DNA of 64,000 bases from Siniperca chuatsi. Lineage: Eukaryota; Chordata; Actinopteri; Centrarchiformes; Sinipercidae. Location of the stretch: positions 15,696,333-15,760,332 of the forward strand of contig NC_058045.1 in NCBI RefSeq assembly GCF_020085105.1. The letters are read 5' to 3'. Below the pieces are notes generated by a model. That model made no database searches, had not been told where the DNA came from, and was given only the letters and a program-made list of their open reading frames with translations. The position numbers and the translations under genes are program-made. Position 1 is the stretch's first letter. Every line of letters starts with the position of its first letter. Below are positions 58,386 through 64,000 of the stretch, one piece after another.

Positions 58386-59212
58386 CCCTCTGGACATAAA
58401 GCTGAGCGACAGAAGCTATTCAGATGTGCTGTTGTGGATTTTATTTTGGAAAACCCCTCACAGTCCTGCACCCTGACACCCTCTACAGTCTGAATCTTAC
58501 CCAGACTCGATATCGTGGAGAGACAGTGGATAAGGACTCCTAACTTCTGTGTGTGTGCGGTTGTATCTGTTTTATGTGTTACACTGTTTCTGAATTTAAA
58601 TGTTCACAGTATCCAGAATGAATTCTGGATACTGTGAACATCCACAGTGAATTCTGATTTGAAACTAAAAGAGTTCAAATGAAGAGAAACACAAAGTGCT
58701 GAATGGGAGTTATTTACTCTCCTTGAAATAATAACAATACCATTTATTAATTGGATCAACAATCAGGAACAAATATATTTAACATACCACATGTAGACTA
58801 TAAATTGACATCTCAAGTGATCACTGAAAAATAGAACACTCTAAAATAGTTTCATGTCTCATGCCCTATTATCCTGATTTAAATCTAATCACCACTTTTA
58901 CCTAAACTTATCATTAACCTTAATTATTCACAGCTTTGTTGAATACTCGATTCTGATTGGTCAATTACGGCATTCTACGGTCTGTTATTTCTGAATAACA
59001 GACCTAATAACAGCTATGGATGCAGTTCTGATCATAGACTCTGGAGTCCAATCATATCATTTTAAAATCAATCAAATCAATGTTTGGTGTCAAATTATTG
59101 ATTTCTTTAGTAAGTATCTGTGTAATAAGCGGGATAATATACAGCAAGGTTAATTTCGCAATAATGACCGGCTCGCTGTACATTATCCCTTACATAAGAT
59201 ATTATAATAAAA
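58386..59212 (+). other. ahcyl2: AHCYL2 3' UTR (approximate)
   Basis: Sequence after the AHCYL2 stop has no further recognisable coding exon. A plus-strand AATAAA at about 59207-59212 could be a polyadenylation signal, but the true end is not determinable. The stretch includes a perfect 20-bp inverted repeat (58600-58641), described separately. Confidence 0.3.
58600..58641. repeat. Perfect 20-bp inverted repeat, 2-nt loop
   Basis: Left arm 58600-58619 starts ATGTTCACAGTATCC; right arm 58622-58641 is its exact reverse complement; loop GA. It is in the presumed AHCYL2 3' UTR, so a stable RNA hairpin would form if it is transcribed. Confidence 0.9.
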
Positions 59213-59770
59213 AGAACAGTTTTGCTCTTTCTCAAAGCTTTCTCCCTGCGTCTGTGTCTCATAATTTTAATATAAACAAAAATAGGACGGCATTTTAGAT
59301 TTGTACCTCTGAACTGTAGAAAAACGTCAGAACAGTAACAACCCCAAATGATCTGTGCTCACACTCATTATGTATATAACCACACAACCTTGTACATACA
59401 GGTTTATCCCTGTAGATTCCCACTGAACTCTAAAATGTTCTTAACAAACTCTGACTTATGGCTGACCAGCTGGACCTGCTGGGTGGAAGCAGCTCACTCA
59501 GCTATCCTATAAAGACTGCAGAGCCTCTTAAGTGACTGTATGTGACCCCACTAGGGGGCGTAAGAGCACTACTGTCTTTGAGTGACACTTGCAATGGGAA
59601 TAATTGATTATATTTGAGGCATTTAAAGAACTCACTGTTTATCCTATTGTTAATATATTAAGCATGAATATATTTTGAATGAGCCTCCTACTCAAACAGA
59701 CACAGCTCTTAAAAGTTTTTGCTGGGTACTAAGATAAAAGCTAAATCCAGGATCCAACATGGCAGATGGA

Positions 59771-59772
<2 letters not shown>

Positions 59773-59843
<71 letters not shown>

Positions 59844-59844
59844 C
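59773..59844. repeat. (TG)n followed by (CG)n tract
   Basis: About 63 bp of uninterrupted TG run straight into GCGCGCGCGCC. It gives spurious open frames on both strands. Alternating purine-pyrimidine over 70 bp is a strong Z-DNA candidate. Confidence 0.95.
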
Positions 59845-59897
59845 CAAGAAGCTGTCCAGGACATAATCTGCAGGGTGATGAGGTCGACTTACGTCAA

Positions 59898-60090
59898 CAC
59901 AGTGGGCCTTTTTCACAGAGGACATTTTGACACGTCACAGTAGGAAAAGCACAGGTGTAAATAATGAAATCAGTGATGGCTGAATTCTATTTAGCTGCTT
60001 CAGTTTCAGGGTCCTGGTATAGTGCATGCTGGCTCACACTGTCATGACTTACTGGGACACTTGAATAGAACGGAGCCATCATTAAATGTT
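59898..60090 (-). repeat. Dispersed repeat, copy 2 (inverted relative to 7.8 kb)
   Basis: Matches the 7730-7925 repeat, mostly as its reverse complement. The left part (GGCCTTTTTCACAGAGGACATTTTG, then GTAGGAAAAGCACAGGTG) resembles the other copy in the same orientation, so the family probably has inverted ends. It lies downstream of AHCYL2. Confidence 0.55.
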
Positions 60091-60881
60091 ATTAGCAAAG
60101 CCGTAATTTTCCATGGGGGGGCATGTTTTATAGTTTCAGGTTGATTTTCTAAATTCTCTGAACATTTTTCTCTTACTGTCCAGTTGCCACAATCCAGATG
60201 CTAGAAGATCTGAGTTGATAAAAATGTTGATAGCTCATCTGAGTTCCCTTCAATTATTACTGTGGCTCACAGCAATAAGCTTAACAAGAAATATCTATTC
60301 TGCCCTCAGTTTTGCCTCTCAGGATACAAACATGCTGCCCTACTTTCTGTCTGCATAATTAAAGGCTGCAAATCTATCAGTGTGCTCCAGTCTCTGTTTT
60401 TCCTTTTGGAAGTTTGCTGTCTTCAAACTAAGAAGCACCTGATTCAGCTGTATATTGCTTGGAGATGCGCCGAGAACCCTGTTTCAACCAGGCTGCCCTA
60501 CCTCATTGGAAGGTTGTTGAGGCTGTATGTAGCCTTAAAGGAATACCTGCAAACATTACTCAGGTACCACCAATGTTTTTTTCAGGGGGAGGTCTATATT
60601 TTTATTCACAGACAATAATTTCCTTAAAAAAAGACTAAACACCATTCAAAGATAAGACAGTAAAGCACAGAGCTCTTTGTAGTAAAGATGGACATACAAC
60701 ATTATCTACCATTATGTATAATTTTATATAGTCGTTGCATTGACAATACAGCTGTGTTTTTCCTATTATGACGAGTCAAAATGTCTGCTGTGAAAACAGG
60801 CCTGTGTTATGGAGAATTTCAAAAATGGATCAGGACATAGTACAGGAGCATTTGTAGGGTGCTGTGAATACTGTACACATA

Positions 60882-62354
<1,473 letters not shown>

Positions 62355-62368
62355 TACATTACATTTCA

Positions 62369-62741
62369 GTGGCGTAGCAAAAAATCTGGGCCCTGTACAC
62401 ATGCAGCCTCGGTGGGCCCCCTTCCCCTTTTAATGCATTGATTGTCACGTCTGTACAAATAACTGAACCATCAAGTAAACCCATGTATCTGGAGTGATGA
62501 TTAGGATAATCGTAGCCATTTTACCCTACACTGACAAATGATTACCTTTTATTACTGTATTTCATAATAAATCTGAATAAGGCTTCACTGGAATCATGTT
62601 TTCAGAGGCTGTATTTAGACGCAAGAAATAGTCAAACCATTTATTCAGCCAACAGTAATAGTTTACTTTCAATGCTAATAAAGTAAAATTTTAAAAATTG
62701 CAGATAAAAGCAAACTTTTAATTCCCCTCACTACGCCCCTG
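62369..62741. repeat. hAT-like non-autonomous repeat with short inverted ends
   Basis: Left end CAGTGGCGTAGCAAAAAATCTGGGCCC; the right end, reverse-complemented, is CAGGGGCGTAGTGAGGGG. A CAGNGGCGTAG terminus is characteristic of hAT-type elements in fish. The interior is AT-rich with no open frame. Confidence 0.55.
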
Positions 62742-63010
62742 TTACATCTTCATATTATGTCATTGATACAAACATGTATCCAAAATGATTTACAAATATG
62801 GATAAAGATGTATTTAACCAGTATTGCATTGTTAAAAAAAAAACAAAACAGTAATTGTTGTGGTTTTGGGGTTTAGTTTTGTTATTTCCTATTTTGTTTT
62901 GTAAGTGTTCCATCTCATGTGTCTTGTGTAGTTTTACTTCCTGTCTTTGTTTGCTTTTCCTGCCTGTTTTAATTGTTGGCCCTGTCCTGATTAGTTGCAC
63001 CTGTGTCTAG

Positions 63011-64000
63011 TTCCTGAGCTGATGCAATCACCAGTTTCTGTGGAGTCACAGCAGTCTCTTGATCCCCACGAGCTGCAGCAACATCCAGTTCCTGTTCAGC
63101 ATCAGCCTCCTGGCATCACTGGCTCCACCTGCCAGTCTCTCTGTCGCTGGCCTCCAGTCCTGCCGCCGGTCTCCTGCTCAGATCTCCAGCCACGTTGCTG
63201 GTCTCCAGAGCGGATCAATTTAAGTTTTCCGGCCACCAGCTCGACCACCTGAGAGGTCCCGCCTTCGGTCACCAGTTTCTGCACCATGGTTGTCACCAGT
63301 TCCTGTGCAGCAACCATGCCCTGTCTTGGTTGAGCCGCTGCAACCTCCTGTTTCTGAACTGCTGCTATCACCAGTCTCTGAGCTGCAGCTGCCACGAGAT
63401 CCTGCTGAACCTCCTGAGCTGCAGGAATCCCGTTTCTGAGCTGCAGCAATCCCTTGTTTCTGAGCTGCAGCTGCCTCCGGCTGCAGCAAGACAGAAACCT
63501 GCTAAGCCTGAGCTGCAGCTGTGTCCAGTTTCTGCTCTGCAGCAATCTCCTGTACCTGCTGACCTGCAGCTATCACCTGTTCCTGAGCTGCTGCTGCTTC
63601 CTGTTCCTGAGCTAATGCAATCACCAGTTTCTGTGGAGTTACAGCAGTCTTGTGATTCCCACGAGCTGCAGCAACATCCAGTTCCTGTTCAGCATCAGCC
63701 TCCTGGGTTCCTGGCATCACTGGCTCCGCCTGCTCCTCTGCCAGTCTCTTTGTCGCTGGCCTCCAGTCCTGCTGCCAGTCTCCTGCTCAGATCTCTAGCC
63801 ACGTTGCCGGCCACTAGCTCGACCACCCGAGAGGTCCCGCCTTTGCCGCTGGGCTCCAGAGGGTTTCTGTCTTCGCCACCGGCCTCCAGTCTGACCAGTC
63901 CAGGGGTTTTGCCTTCGTCGACCTCCAGAGGGCTTCTGTCTTCGTTGCCCTCCAGACCTGCGCTGCTCTTCTGTCCAGCCCTCCGGCCGCTGCCTGAGGT
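63011..64000 (+). repeat. Proline/glutamine-codon repeat block with two direct copies
   Basis: Two direct copies about 240-250 bp long, 63011-63264 and 63604-63843, start TTCCTGAGCTGATGCAATCA and end GACCACCTGAGAGGTCCCGCC (second copy slightly diverged). The 340 bp between is built of degenerate units around CTGAGCTGCAGC and TTCCTGTTCCTGAGCTGC. The plus strand reads, with breaks, as proline-rich text such as PVPELMQSPVSVELQQ. Long minus-strand open frames rich in A and Q are its complement. It is probably a transposon-derived low-complexity region; it runs off the window, and I cannot name its family. Confidence 0.5.

Larger units (their letters stand above)
59213..60881. other. Intergenic region downstream of AHCYL2
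   Basis: AT-rich non-coding DNA with the TG/CG tract (59773-59844) and the second copy of the 7.8-kb repeat (59898-60090). The 118-codon open frame at 60262-60618 has no recognisable domain and no splice or promoter context. Confidence 0.55.

Noticed and set aside
63102..63720. Ala/Gln-rich minus-strand frames of 72-147 codons
   Set aside because: Complement of the proline/glutamine-codon repeat; low complexity with no start or splice context.

Overview
The window looks like nuclear DNA from a bony fish, most likely a percomorph teleost. Reasons: split vertebrate genes with short GT-AG introns, very frequent (CA/TG)n microsatellites, fish Tc1-like transposons, an L2/CR1-type LINE, and several short dispersed repeat families that I recognise from perciform genomes. 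There are no bacterial, CRISPR or organellar features.

Four protein-coding genes can be supported, two on each strand. (1) MAGI2, minus strand: only the first coding exon (10310-10607, PDZ0 domain) is present, so positions 1-10309 are its first intron. (2) GNAI1, minus strand: complete in eight coding exons (27621 down to 18963, 354 aa), with a CpG-rich promoter at about 27640-28020 and a ninth, untranslated exon after a 100-bp intron in the 3' UTR. (3) CHRM2-type muscarinic receptor, plus strand: 42348-44853, 444 aa, with its coding sequence split by two phase-0 introns. (4) AHCYL2 (long-IRBIT), plus strand: 48442-58385, with three candidate alternative first exons (93, 25 and 19 codons) that all splice in phase 0 to a common 488-residue body. 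One of its introns has a GC-AG boundary.

Most of the rest is intronic or intergenic and rich in repeats: two internally rearranged Tc1-like elements (36703-38286 and 60882-62354), a decayed LINE on the minus strand next to the first, several inverted-repeat MITE-like elements, three copies of one dispersed repeat (14.3, 40.0 and 44.3 kb), and a proline/glutamine-codon-rich repeat block at the right edge.

Functionally, the muscarinic M2 receptor signals through Gi/o, so receptor and G-protein alpha subunit lie about 15 kb apart. MAGI2 is a synaptic/junctional scaffold, and AHCYL2 regulates ion transporters and IP3-receptor signalling. From memory all four human orthologues are on chromosome 7q, so this is a compacted piece of ancestral synteny, not a co-regulated operon-like unit. 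I found no evidence of a wholly new biological system. The best leads are AHCYL2 first-exon choice at a PP1-docking motif, the intron-split CHRM2, the GC-AG intron, three perfect long hairpins, and the palindromic Tc1 derivatives.
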